Below are positions 47,291 through 60,200 of a stretch of DNA of 64,000 nt, one piece after another. Under the pieces are notes generated by a model. The model had not been told where the DNA came from and searched no databases. It was given only the letters and a program-made list of their open reading frames with translations. Made by a program: the position numbers and the translations under genes. The first letter of the stretch is position 1. The number at the start of each line of letters is the position of its first letter. This DNA comes from Calycina herbarum (taxonomy: Eukaryota > Ascomycota > Leotiomycetes > Helotiales > Pezizellaceae). The DNA lies in contig LLEY01000029.1 in NCBI GenBank assembly GCA_001414485.1, forward strand, positions 1 to 64,000. Direction: 5' to 3'.

Positions 47291-50200
47291 TTTCGGGTCA
47301 GTTTTCTTTCAACCGCCGCGAGAGCATGCTGGCCGCGCCCAGACGATTGAAGAAGAAGACGAAAAAGTCACCTACAATGGCCGTGATCGCGCCAACACAA
47401 AGGTTTGATTGCCAGTTCCGACTCGACTCTTTGGGGATACTGGAAGATTGTTGCAAACTTTGAGAGATCTGGCCGGTGTTACTTGGAAACAAGATGGGGT
47501 CGTTGGAGTGGGGGCCTTTTGTATTCTAGACACTTTACTCTAGCCACAAGAGAGAATGTTAAGCCTCACAGATGGGCCCTAACAAGTACACTTTGATGCG
47601 TATCTTTTCTTGAAAGGAGTAAAACTCCACCACTCTGCCAACTAGGCAGAGCATACGTATGACAAAGATGTGAACAAGTAATTTATAGCAAGAGCCCAGA
47701 AATGTTTTAAATGCAATAGCGGCATACCGTATAGGGGTTTGCCTATCTTCCAGCACTTAGAAACGGGTTTCCAGCATTTCCTGACCTCCATTGGGACAAC
47801 TTTTATCACGAGTCTGGGCCAATAGGACAGAACAAGTAAGGTTGAATCAATATTGCTGCAAGGATTTATTCCGGAGATATTTTAGGTAGCTTAGCGGAAC
47901 GTACCCAAGAGCAAGTCACACTCCGTTCCACCTTTCAGCCAGCGAGTAGGGGCTATTCCCCCTGCTCTTTTCGTGTACACGGCTTCCGCATAGTTTATTT
48001 TCTTGCACCAATTGTCTGTTTCTGCCAGCACGAACTTACCGTTTCTTCCAAAAGTCCTAAAAGCCATGGGTTGGAGAAGTTCTCGCAAGCTCGCGCAAAT
48101 CTGCCAATAATTATCCATTGCTTCTTAGTCCTTGGGAACAACCAAGCACGTCAAGGACTTGACTGGAACTCCTCCAATTCCAAACCCAGTTTGAAGTGCG
48201 CTTTTGTGCGCTCAATCCAGGCGCGTATGGTTTTCTTTTTTCTTATCACTGGCATACTATCCTCCATCCTTGAAACTTCCAAGCCCACTTTGCTGATCCC
48301 TTTTGAGTATTGCAGACTACCAACATTCTCTGCGAACCATTGAAGTCCTGTTCGAACTTGCAGCGAAACCTCCTTTCGAAACCGGAAGTCCAGCGCTCCA
48401 TAAGGCTGGCATTATAACACAAACAAAACCTCGAGTATAACGGTTCCTCCTCCACCCTCATTCCTCGTCCGTCGTCCCTCCTCCTTTGTTCAAAGCCCTC
48501 TTGTAGTGGCAAAAGTCTGCCATTTCGGAATACGATGCACACATATCACAAGCCTTGCTCTTTGCTACCGTCGACAAGGTCAGCCACACAAGGCTAACGT
48601 TCAAGGTTTACAATTGGTTTGGAGGTCCATATTTGGGGTTATAACTAGAATAATATACGTTCAGAGCGGATAGGAATGCCAAGTTCGAGGCAATTAGGGG
48701 AAGTGCATGTATTTCCCGCAATAGAATTGTACAACCTGTTGGCAGATAGATATATAAGAAATAGGCCACGTTTTCGGGTTATTGATCAAGCCTTCTCTTC
48801 TAGCTATACTAGAGAAGCGATTTGGGCCACAACGTTGATAAGATATGTTCTCAGCAGTGAGATAAATAATACCAAGAAGTTCCGGGCTCAACGAATGGCA
48901 TATGATAGCGTTTTAACGGATTTCTAGTTGCCAAAACCCAACATCAAGCAAAACAGGAGAACCATTATGGGAAGTAGCAGGGCACGTAGCTTTTGAGCAG
49001 GCACTTGCGGGCAGGTTTGGTGGCACACTGAGATTTCCTGGACAGTCTTTCAAGACACTGAATGGAGAACCTTTGCATAGTATTTGGTCACTGGTCGTAA
49101 TGGCAATACTTGTCAGGGCTCGTAAGCTCCAACATGAATCTAGTGCAACAATCTGTTTCCACAAACGGATTTTCCATTGTTCCCGCCACGCATACGCAGA
49201 TCTTTACTATGTCCAACATGATTTAAGTTAAGGCCGTAGTATCAGTACCAGGCTCCGTAATTCCAATCTTTTCCGACGCTCTATTCGCTGAATTTAGTTC
49301 CATTGCGTCTTTCTAACTCTACAATATCCACACCAACGTGCGCAAGCCCCTGTACCTCTTCATGAACTTCTACTTGCTGTGATATATTGGGTGTTTATCT
49401 TGATTCCATCCTGTCTTGTACACTCCTAGGCTTCTAGAACAAGCTCTTGCACCTCTCCTTCTCAGAATATCTTTGCCAATAATCCCTTAAATGATCCCAG
49501 TAATATAATAGCCCGTATGGCTTCTTCCGCTCCGAAAGGTTCTCGGTTGCTTTCGAATCTTGTAAACCACTCTGCTTCCGTGTTTATGATGTGCTTCCAA
49601 TGCTGCTGGTGCCAGCTCACGCTTCTTGACTAATTTGATTGTTCTTTTCATTTAATCTTTCCGAGGAACCACAATTTCTTGTATCCGATGCTGGGATCGA
49701 TTTGTAGAAGAGTTTTGGTTGAACCATGGTATTCGGGGATGGGGAGGAGTTTATGAATCGTCTTTGACTTTGAAATTCTGCTTCGAATGCTGTTCACGGG
49801 GTATGTTAGTGGCTTTCTGAAGAGGTGTAGAATCGGGCAGTGGGCTCAAACTTAGAGTAGCGGTGCTTAACTTGAGATTCAAGAAAGGCTGAGAGCTGAG
49901 ATGTCGCTATCGCCGGAGGGATCAGTTTTCACTCAACGAAGAAGCTCTTGTGGTTTTAGATCCCAATTTCCTCCGTATGGTAGCATTCAACTCTGGCAAG
50001 GGTTCTAGGAAGAGCACCGTTGTTGTGCTTTTTTCTCCTGCCCAGATTGCTCCCAATTGCATATCCATTGTAGCCAGTATTTAAAATCGTAATGTGCTAG
50101 TGGGTGTTGGCAAAGCCGTGTCTCTTCTGATCAACGAGTCGGTCTGCTGAAGGGATACTGTCGCTTCAGAAACTTCTGATTTATTGCTATTCGTTGACCG

Positions 50201-51745
50201 GACTATAGTAGGCATTCAGACATCGGAGAATAGCTTCTGCGGATTCGTTATCTGCTTCGATTCTTTCGAGATTCTTCTGTGCGCGTACGGAGGGGGTATG
50301 GTTCTCGAGGAGGGAGGGTCGTTGAATCTCGCAGTACTGTTCAGTGAAAACTTTAACGTTACTGGTCTGCAATTTGAAGGACATGAGGGGTGTTATCTTA
50401 CAATTGAGTTTCTTTTTCTCTTCTTGGATTCGAAGGTGCCTTTTGAGGAATTGAAGGGGCGAATCGCAGATAGCGCCCGCTTGTGACGAGCCCAATTTGT
50501 ATAATGACAAATTCGCAACATCGCTCAATGAATAGAAAGTCCACGGCTTCGTCGCTTCTGGTGCGGTCCGTCCGCCTGAACCGCTGAACCCTCTTAGAAT
50601 GTAACCATTCGCAATTCGCCACAAAGGAGTTCAAATTCCGCATACACACCCGTCACGAGAAAAGCAATTAAATCTTTTAAGTTAAACAATTACTTGGCCC
50701 CTAAACTCCTCACAAAGTGCTTCTCGCAATCCTGAGTTTTTACAAACGCTTCAGGCCCCTTTGTAATCCCACAAATACCGTCTTCTGGGCTGCTATCATG
50801 CATCTTTTTATTTCGACTTTTCTCATCGACTTCTGTTCATTGCTTGCTGCAACCGCTAGCTTTTTCATCACCCTATTTTCTCAAATGACTCCCCTCTTTG
50901 CTCCCTCGTTCAAACTCTGGAATCCCCCTTTCAATGCCTCTTTGGTTTACACCAGCGGAGAATTAATTAATATTACTATAGAGTACTCACGAATATGAGA
51001 GCGTCCCCCTAATAATTCTTTCTACATAAACCGTAAAAACCCTTTCCCCCTTTCCGAGTCGCCTTAGAAAGACTTTCGTACTTAGAATCGAAACTCGCTA
51101 CATGCTCGTTAACTTCTTTTTTAACAAATCCCATTTCCTCCGTCCATCCTCCCAATGTCTAGATACTAAAAGATACTCAATTGATTAGGGAGAAGGGATG
51201 AGAAATAGAGGTATCTACGCGATAGCAGTAAGGACTTTATAAGAAGAAACAAGATCCAGAATAGTAAGAAAAGGCACCTGAAGATTACTGATTAAGTCTT
51301 TTACGTGTGACTAGATTAATATCGAGTAAAGTGTTGTCGACATCGCATTGTTTACTCGCGTATTTACTTGGAAAACCGTAAAACACAACCTCGCATCTAA
51401 TGAGCTTCTTTACTTATTTCTACTGCCTTAAACGGCGCGTTTTACCAAGGCCACGGCAAGGCTAGTGCCTGGTAGGAAATATTGTGCCGCGGTAGATTGC
51501 GTATAGTACCTAGTCCCTGCCTCGCTTAACCGGGCTATCCACTACTTCTCAAAGAATTAGGTAGCTTTGCCTCTGAAGTCGTCTTCCCCCCACGGATAAA
51601 CTCTTCGTCCGATCACACACCCGGCCGCCGAGCCCTTGTTTTTATATGACTAACCCTCCTCTTCCTATCTCAAACTTCTTCAACCTCCAACCTCCCAACC
51701 ATCCACAACGCAAACCATCGCAGCCGGTGCCATCATTCCGCCACG
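47291..51745. other. Gene-poor stretch with scattered short frames
   Basis: 4.4 kb of ordinary composition without a gene I can defend. The longest unexplained frames are 50187-50624 (minus, 145 residues), 50717-50998 (plus, hydrophobic) and a 95-codon plus frame without ATG at 48922-49230 (GEPLWEVAGHVAFEQALAGR). None has a motif or splice support. The last 500 bp include the promoter and 5' UTR of the 2EXR gene. Confidence 0.4.
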
Positions 51746-53306
51746 ATGATACTGTGCAATAGGTTGGATCGCAGCTGTACGAGTCGTCAACAAGCTGTTG
51801 CGTCCGCCGAGCAACGCCCTGGTACAGAGATGTCTCGCAATGCTGAAGCTTCAGACACCTTCATGCAACAACTCAACACCATCGAGAGGGTCTCTGCAGG
51901 TATCAACGGCGATCAACAGATGGGTAAGTGTATCTTCTATGACTGCCAATACGCTGAAAAACGTTCATAATTGTTGCTAACAAGCTAGATGTTGTCGTCG
52001 CATCTCCACCAACGCCCAACGTCCTTTCGCAGTCACAAGGCAATGCAGAGCAAGGTTATAGCAAGAACATCGAGGACACCGAGAGTAAGCACACCGTCAA
52101 AGACCCTTATTACATGATAATACAGCCGGAATAGCAGCTAACAACCCATAAGTGACGGACGCAGGTTCATTGGAGGAGAGTGTTAGCCTGGACAATTTGG
52201 GACATATGAGAGGTAAGAATTTCTGAATTTTCTTACGATCTATGCAAATTGTTAACCAATCTTCTAGCTATCATTGAGGAATATGCAAAAGATCTTGTTG
52301 TCGCCAGAGAACAAGCCATGATCCATCAGAATGCTTCGCCTATCTTCACGCGATTCCCCCGCCTTCCTATTGAACTCCGGCTTCGAATCTGGGCTTTGGC
52401 TTGTGATCATTCAAGCATCATCGGTGTTGTCTGTGGAACGATTAGTGAGCTTGCCAATCCCTCGGTCGAGGCCATCCAACTGCTTCCCGCCGGCCCACGA
52501 AACGCTCTTCATGCCGTCTGCGGTGAGTCTCGATCTGTCCTCAATCGCCATCAAACGCCATATCTTGCACAATTGGATATGACAAAAGTGCTTGTTCAAC
52601 GTAGAGAAGAAGTCCAGCACATGTTCGATCTCTCCACCAGCGAGGGAGGCATTGTCTATCGCAACGTTGAGAAGGATGTTATTCTGATCAACCCGGAAGA
52701 CTGGAACCACCGCCATGTAGGACGTCAATGGCGTTTGTTTGGGCAACTTCGAAGCGATATCCTAGCCATTCCCTATACATTCTGGAAGCTTTTGGCCGAT
52801 CGTAGCAAGGGAGAGCACTTTATGGATGAGTTGTTGAGTCAAGGAACGAAGACGGTTCTTCTAGTTGTCGGAGAGCCATCAATGTCTACCACACCAGATA
52901 CCGTCTTGATCACTCCAAGAAGAAGCCCATCCTCTGCGCTATCTCAAGAGTTTTGGAGAAATGCGCGCCAGTGTGACGCCCACTTGCCTGCTGGTTTTGT
53001 CAATGACCTGAAAAATCATGCGAAGACATATAATGGAGCACGACCATGGGATCATATTGAAGCAGAGACCTGGCGTAGGGTTGTGGAGATTCGGCAAGAT
53101 AAATATGATGCTCTCATTGCAAAAGGTGAGTTTTACTGCACTTCAAAGACCACTTACTTGGGTACAAAATGCTAATATTTTCAATAGGAGAGACACCAGA
53201 AGACGCCACCGCTCGACTTCACGTCGTTACTACCGTCAAATTTGCTGAACTGACGACGAGAACCGAGTTAGCTACTAGGAAGGAATTGCATTTACTCTGG
53301 AACTAG
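51746..53306 (+). CDS. 2EXR-domain protein, five exons
   Basis: Model: join(51746..51923, 51989..52084, 52153..52212, 52268..53125, 53188..53306), 436 residues, all junctions GT-AG and in phase, introns 55-68 bp. The 2EXR motif starts about residue 138: FTRFPRLPIELRLRIWALAC, the signature of a large ascomycete family of unknown function. The N-terminal 110 residues are Ser/Gln-rich and encoded by three small exons; the C-terminus is rich in charged helices. No signal peptide or membrane segment. Cytosolic or nuclear location is a guess. Immediately downstream (53390 on) the sequence becomes a RIP-mutated repeat, so this gene sits at a euchromatin edge. Confidence 0.83.
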
Positions 53307-53389
53307 GGGTTTTACTTTGAGATGTCATTGAGAGTTTACATAGCTGTGATAGAACATGAATGAATGAAGATTTCACAGCCTGATTAAAT

Positions 53390-54115
53390 TTGATAAACAT
53401 TTTTATAATATTTTTATAAAGTAACTTAGTAAATTTGAAAGAAAAGTATATTAGAAATAGGATTCTTTGAAAAATTATTATTTGAAAAGTTTTAAAATAA
53501 TATAAAACTAAAAACAAATTTCTTACTAAGGTATTATAAAGTATATTTTAGATTTTTCTAGTACTTAAGTAAGCTTTTATAAAGTAAGATAGTATTCTAA
53601 AAAGCTTAAATAATATAAAATCTAAGATAAACTTTTACTAGTAATAGACTTTAGCTAGTAAGAATTTTATCTTATATTATAGTAAGTTTATTTAGATAAG
53701 TAGATTATTTTAAAAAGTTAGAGAAATATTAATTAATATAAAATATCTAGATATTTTAATTCTTTACTATATTTTCAAGATTATTTAAAGAAAAAGATTA
53801 ATTTATCTATCTAAGATAATTCTTATTTTTAGATATACTTACTAGAATAAAAGTTTTTAATAAATAGTCTTTAGAACTAAGCTTTATTTATAAGAGAGTA
53901 GTTTTCTATTTTATTTAAAAAACCTAAGATCTTTAAATATATTTACTAAAATATAAATTTCTAGTAAATTTTATTAGAATCTAAGATTAAGTTATTTAAA
54001 AGTATTATTCTATAATATTTAAGAAATCTAAATCTTTAGATAAACTTATCTAAGTTTTAATTTTAAGTAAAAAATATTAGAATCTAAACTCTTTTTATTT
54101 AAGAGTATTATTTTA
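53390..54115. repeat. Degenerate tandem repeat, about 106-bp unit, left part
   Basis: Recurring AAGAAATCTAAATCTTTAGA-type core with TAAACTTA following, for example near 53918 and 54022. The array continues at 55978 after the pogo insertion. Composition is nearly all A/T. Confidence 0.5.
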
Positions 54116-55977
54116 ACGTGGTATACTAGGACCTTATAATTATCAGGACCTTATAAATTTTTTCTCTACTCTACTACCTCCAACTTTAATACACGTTTTC
54201 TTAACAACTACCTAATAGAATCTTAAACCTAAGAAGCTCGAATTATCCTAGCTATCGAAGCTATTCGATTATCTAAACGAATAAACTATAGTAAAGCTAC
54301 GAAGCTATATAGAGTCTCTTATTCTATACTTACTAATAGAATAGCTAGTTAAACTACTCTTAGCGAACGCTAGCTAGTAAATTATAAAATAACTATAATA
54401 GAAGAGGAGGCGATTATTTAAAATATACTTAATCTAGATATAAGAGGATTTACGCCCTAGCTAGGTAGTATAGAAGATATAGCAAATTATATACTCGAGT
54501 TATATAGAAGATAATATATTAGAAAGAACTAGGTATAACGATTTATATAACAACGTCTAGAACTAAAGACGCGTTTTAATCGCGTTTACGATTTCTAAAA
54601 GGCCTTATATAAAGATCCTAAGCTAATTAGTATATGGTTTTAACTAGTAGAGAATATATAAGCGAAATATAGAATCTAAGACTACGATTTCTATAACTTT
54701 AATAAGACTGGTTTTATAATAGATGTTATCTATACTAGAATAGTTATTATACGTGCTAATCGACGTAGTAGAGGCAAGGCTGTCTAGCTAGGCAATCGGG
54801 AATAGGCTATAGTAATTGTCTATATTAATAGAGAGGGTTTAAGTATCCCTCTATTCTTAGTAGTTTAAGAGAAAAATCACCTTACTAGTTAGTATACTAA
54901 GAGCGGTCTTCCTAATAACTAGGTTATTAAACTAACTAGTAATAGATAGACTAATAATAAGATAGGCTTAGAATAGCTAGAACACTTCGATAAGTATACT
55001 CGTGGTTATATAAAAGAGCTATATCGAATGTTAGTTCTAGATAGATATAAGAGTTATAAATCAGTAGTATTCTAAGAGTATTATAAGTTATATAATATTA
55101 TTACTCTTTACCTACCTCCTTATTCGTCTTATCTAACCTAGCTACTCGACGTTAGATATTTTAGTATTCTTAAACATATATATAAGTATTAAATCGAGAC
55201 CTTTATTAAGGCTTATATAAACTATATTACTAAGGTCGAGTTCTTTCTTATGTTTTATATAGCCTATAACTAGTTAATAATAACCTAAAACGCTAAAGCT
55301 AGGGTTTGTAGAGCTAGTCTAGTACTTCTAGAACCCTAGACTATGATCTTAAAGCTTAATATTAAGTTATAGACTTCTATACCTACTAGACCCCCCTCTG
55401 CCGACGCTATCTCTTAGGTCTCCTAGACTCCTTATAACCCTTCTAAAGCTCTTTCGTAATCAACTCTTGTTAAGAATTATATTACTTGTTACTAAGGAAG
55501 CTCGCTAATACCTATTTTCTAGACAATCGCTTTATTAGTAAAAGGTATAAAGCGATTAGCTTATAAGGTAACCCTCTTATTAGCTAAGGTCTATATACTT
55601 CGAACAGTAAATAAAGCTCTTAGTAAACGCTAAATAGCTAAAAAATACCCGTGTCTAAGAAGGAGGTACACTTACTATAGAAGATATATAGGACGGATTA
55701 GCTTAGAAGAATATAGAGGAGCAGGTTCGATATAATAAGCGCTCTAGAGAGAGTAGAGAAGATAAAAGATAAACGACTCAGCGACGTTATAGTACTTATA
55801 GAAAAACTAGTTATAATATATAGATATATTAAGAAGTTATAAATATATCTAGTTTATTAGATTCTGAGTAGTTTTAATTAATTTAATATATTATAGTAGT
55901 TTTATTATATTTTAAAGTAGTAGAGTAGGAAAAAATTTACAAGGTTCTAATAATTACAAGGTCCTAGTATACTACGT
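54116..55977 (+). mobile_element. Second copy of the Pogo/Fot1-like transposon, heavily mutated
   Basis: 1862 bp with TA target sites (54114-54115 and 55978-55979), colinear with 39783-41643 over its full length and in the same orientation. Most differences are CG-to-TA type: for example, the box AGGACCTCGTGA reads AGGACCTTATAA here. Transposase frame remnants follow the same order but with more stops. Its insertion point splits the AT-rich tandem repeat cleanly. Confidence 0.88.
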
Positions 55978-56250
55978 TATCTTATTTAAGAATCTAAAAC
56001 TACTAAATAAACTTATTAAAAAAAGAGATTTCTAATAGATATTATTAAAAGTTTTACTCTATTTACTTAAAAGTATTACTTTATCTTTTTTAAGAAACTA
56101 AAATCTTTAGATAGACTTATTAAGATATTAGTTTCTAGTAAATATAACTATAATCTAAGTTCTATTTAGTTATAACTATTATTTTATCTTATTTCAGAAA
56201 CTAGAATCTTTTAATAGACTTACTTATTATAAATAGCTTATTTATTTTAT
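55978..56250. repeat. Degenerate tandem repeat, right part
   Basis: Unit cores near 55987, 56093 and 56205 (AAGAAACTAAAATCTTTAGA and variants), spaced 106 and 112 bp. Joining this segment to 54115 restores the period. Confidence 0.5.
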
Positions 56251-56795
56251 CTTATATATATATTTATTCTTAGAAATTAAGATATTAAGTAAGATTAAGT
56301 TTAGTCTCTTACTACTCTCTCTATTTTTACTTCTTTTATCTTTTTCTCTTCTTCTCTCTTCTATTTTATTAAGTCTTTTTAATTCTATTATTTTATAATA
56401 GTAGTTTTCTTATATCTTACTTAAAGTAGATTATAAGTCTATATATATAAACGTAGAAAAGGTAAGAAGATTAGAAATACTAGTATAAAGAACTATCTTA
56501 GATAATAGAAGATACTATTATATAGTTATTACTATAATACTTTATATAAAATCACCTTCTTCTCTATCTTTAAACTAATCTATAAGCTCTTTATTTTATA
56601 ATTTAAAAACTTATATAGTATCTATTTTATACTTCTATCTAAAATAGTTCTTTAGATAAGAAAAGAGTTTTAGTTATAATATATAATATCTAAAAGTATA
56701 AATAGTTAAACTTCTATATCTAAGTATAGTTTAGTTAGTAAAAGAGACTAGTTATCTAAGTCTCGATTTTTTATACTTAGAATAGTATAGAATCT
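56251..56795. other. AT-rich RIP-type spacer
   Basis: No readable frame; short inverted segments around TATCTTAGATAA (near 56500). It ends in the target site aatct of the next gypsy element. Confidence 0.5.
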
Positions 56796-57258
56796 TGTCA
56801 CGAATCACGTGCCAGCACGTGACAAAGTGAAGTCCAGGCGACGCTCTAACAGGACGAGCACTATTATAACCCTAGAAGAAGGAAAGGATTAAGTACGATA
56901 GGATATACAATCCTAAGGATCTTATTATAGTTATATTATATAACTCGGTTAAAGCGGTTAGGTAATAGAGTCTAGTTTTAAGGAGCCCTGGAAATAGAGT
57001 TAGACTCTATTTTCAGGACTCCTACTAAGGAGGACTCTAAAATATAAACGAAGGTTCTATATAAGACTAGTACGTCTGCTATTAGATAGGAGCTTCGTAC
57101 TTAACTTTAGTTATTAATCTTATTATCTTACTTAATATCTTTAATATAAGTAACAAGTTTACTTCTAAGTAAATAATCTATCGTGTCTATACTTCTTACT
57201 TATATACTAACCTTTAAGACTTAGTTACCTTTGTTTAGTTCGTTTAAGTTTCATTATA
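56796..57258 (+). repeat. 5' LTR of the plus-strand gypsy element
   Basis: 463 bp, begins TGTCACGAATCACGTG and ends in a mutated TTTCATTATA where the partner LTR has TTTCGTTACA. Confidence 0.92.
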
Positions 57259-60200
57259 CTTTAAGCACCTACTTAGAAGTACTACTAATATAATATCGAA
57301 AACTACACTATCCTCGAGTTTAACCTCTACACCGCTCTTAGCGCTAATAATGCCGGTAGTACTAGTTACTACTCTTAGGGAGGAAGTAAAGTTGCCGGTA
57401 TCTAAAACGTTTAATAGCTCTCTAAAGAAACTTACTAAGTTTATTATAAAAGCTTTAATATACTTAAACTTTTATTTAGTATAGTTTACTTATAAAACTA
57501 ATTAAGTTATATAGCTTACTACCTATCTTAAGAGAGTAGTATATAACTAGATAGAGCTATATTTAGAGGATTTTTAGAAGAATAAAACATCGAATAGAAG
57601 AGTATTAAACCTTATAAGTAAGAGTACTTAAGGATTGTTTTTAACTATTACTAAGTTTAAGAAAGGAATTAATCAAACGTTTATAGATATAGATTTAAAG
57701 AAAAAAGTAGTATAAGCTTTATATAGCTTTTAATAAAAAGGATCAGTAGCTAAATATATATTAATATTCTAATAATACTCTATATATCTTAGCTAGAATA
57801 ATAAAGCCCTACGTAAGTAATATTATAGAGGATTAAAGAATAGTATTAAAGATGAATTAGCTAAGAATAACTTCCTAGACACACTTAATAAGTTAACTAA
57901 TAATATAATTAAAATCAATAATTAGAATTATAAGAGGAACCTAGAGAAAAAGAGTAGTTATAGACATCGATATTAAGGAAAAGATAGGAAAAAAAACTAT
58001 AGAGATCCTATAGAAATTAATACTACTTAGAAGTGTTAGGTTCTAGGAAAAGGAACTTAAAGCAGAGACCTACTAAAGAAAGGACTTTCCTAGAAAAAGC
58101 GAGATCGTCGTCGTAAGTAGAACTTATATTATAACTATAGCCTCTCTAGCTATAGAGCAAATAAGTATAGTAAGAAGAAAGACTCTAAAGAGAAATAAGT
58201 AAACACTACTATCTAAAAAGAAGTAGCTTTACTAGAAAGAATAGAACTTATAGACGAAGAACTTAAGATTAGAGAATATAGTACATAGATTAAAACAGAT
58301 GTCTTAAATATAATAATAGGCGCTGTATATCTATAGCTAAATAAAGGAATCGAACTCTAAGATAGTAAGGTATAAGATACTAATAATAGTAGAAATCCAC
58401 TTCTTAAAGAATATTATAATATATAATTAGAAATAGAATACAGATTCCCTCTTTAAGTAGAATATAAATCACTACTATTAACAAGTTTATTAGAGTTATT
58501 AGAATTAGAATCTAATTCGTTAGAAATAAATCTAAGAATATATAAGCCTAAATAAGACGAGATATAAGCATTTATTAGAACCTTCGAGAAAGGAAATAGA
58601 TAGGTATATATAGAATACTAGAAACCTGATTTCTAGAGCCTATATTCTACTTAAAGAATTAACTCTACTATTTTAACTACCTATAGAATAGTTTAAAATA
58701 AGCAGGACAGAATAACATTAGTAAGGCTTATTACTAGAAGGGAAACCATCGAATTTAAAGAACCTAGACTATAATAAGCAGTATCTAGCAAGCTATCTAG
58801 AACGCCTAAGATAGAAGATATTTAGATAATCGTAGATCTTTAAGAAGAAACCAGCTTATAGTAATAGTAGAGTTCTAACAACTTTATAAGACGCTCTAAA
58901 CCTAGTTTTTTAGATATACTACCTAATAATAAGGAAGCTATACTAGAAATAGAAGGCTAGTATACTATAATTACTTTAGTTAGAAAAGTTAAAGTAATAT
59001 TTTAGGAATTAGGAAGTAGAAAATTATTTAGTATAATCTTCTAGGAGACAAACGAATATAACATAGACTAAGAAACGGAGTTAGTATAAAGAGAACTCTA
59101 CTAACTAATAGTTAGAGAGCTAAGTACTACCTCTAGAGAAAGTTAGTTAATTATAACTACAAAGATAGAAGGAAAGGAACTTTAAGTTATAATTAACTTA
59201 AGAGCAATAGGTAATTTCCTCTCTTTAATAGCTTTAAAAAAGCTAAACGTTCTAATTAAGAATATAAAACTATACTGTCTAGAGGTGGTCGACAGAACAG
59301 ACGTTACCTACTAGGATAGGATTATTAATTAGTAAACTATTCTAATAAAAGTTAATATTAAAGGATACTATTTAGATATATAATTCGATATTATTAAAAT
59401 AGGAAATAAAGAGGTAATACTTAGTATACTATAGATTTAGAAACATAATCTAGATATCGATTAAAAGGCCTAAATAATAACCTTTAGTTAATATAATTAT
59501 ATAAGATCGTAATTATAACTATAAGACTAGAACGAGGTTAGCGCTACCTCTTCTAAGACGCTAGAATACCTTGTCTAGGGTCCTTCACAGGCTAGTAAGA
59601 AAGCTAATAATAAAATACCTATATAGTATAAAGAATTTAAGACTTTGTTCGAAAACCTAGAAGACTTATAAGCCTTACTAGAACATCGCTTATAAGATTA
59701 TAAGATTAAATTAAAAGAGGGTTATTACCTCTTAAAGTAGAAGCTTCGGTTATATAACTAGAAAAGCCTATAGAGAATAGAAAGTTATATAAAGGAAGGT
59801 ATTAAGAAGGGATATATTAGAAGATCTAAGTTGCTAATTACCTTAAATATACTTATTATTAAGAAAAAAGACGATCTAGATAAAAGAGTATATATTAATT
59901 ACTAAGAAGTAAATTATACTATAGTTAAAGACGCTTATCTACTACTACCTAACTAATACTTATAGGATAACTTAGATAAGGTAATATAATTTATAAAACT
60001 AGATTAATAAAACACTTATAGACTTATATAAATAAAAGTTAGAGACGAATAAAAGATAGTATTTACCTTACTATTAGGCCTTTATAAATACACAGTTATA
60101 CTATTTAAACTCTATAATATACTAGCTATATATTAGAGATAAAATAATAATATTTTAAGAGATCTTCTAAAAGTAATAGTAATCTATTACCTAGATAATA

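Noticed and set aside
50187..50624. 145-residue minus-strand frame
   Set aside because: Overlaps an opposite-strand 100-residue frame and has no domain or splice signals; likely chance.
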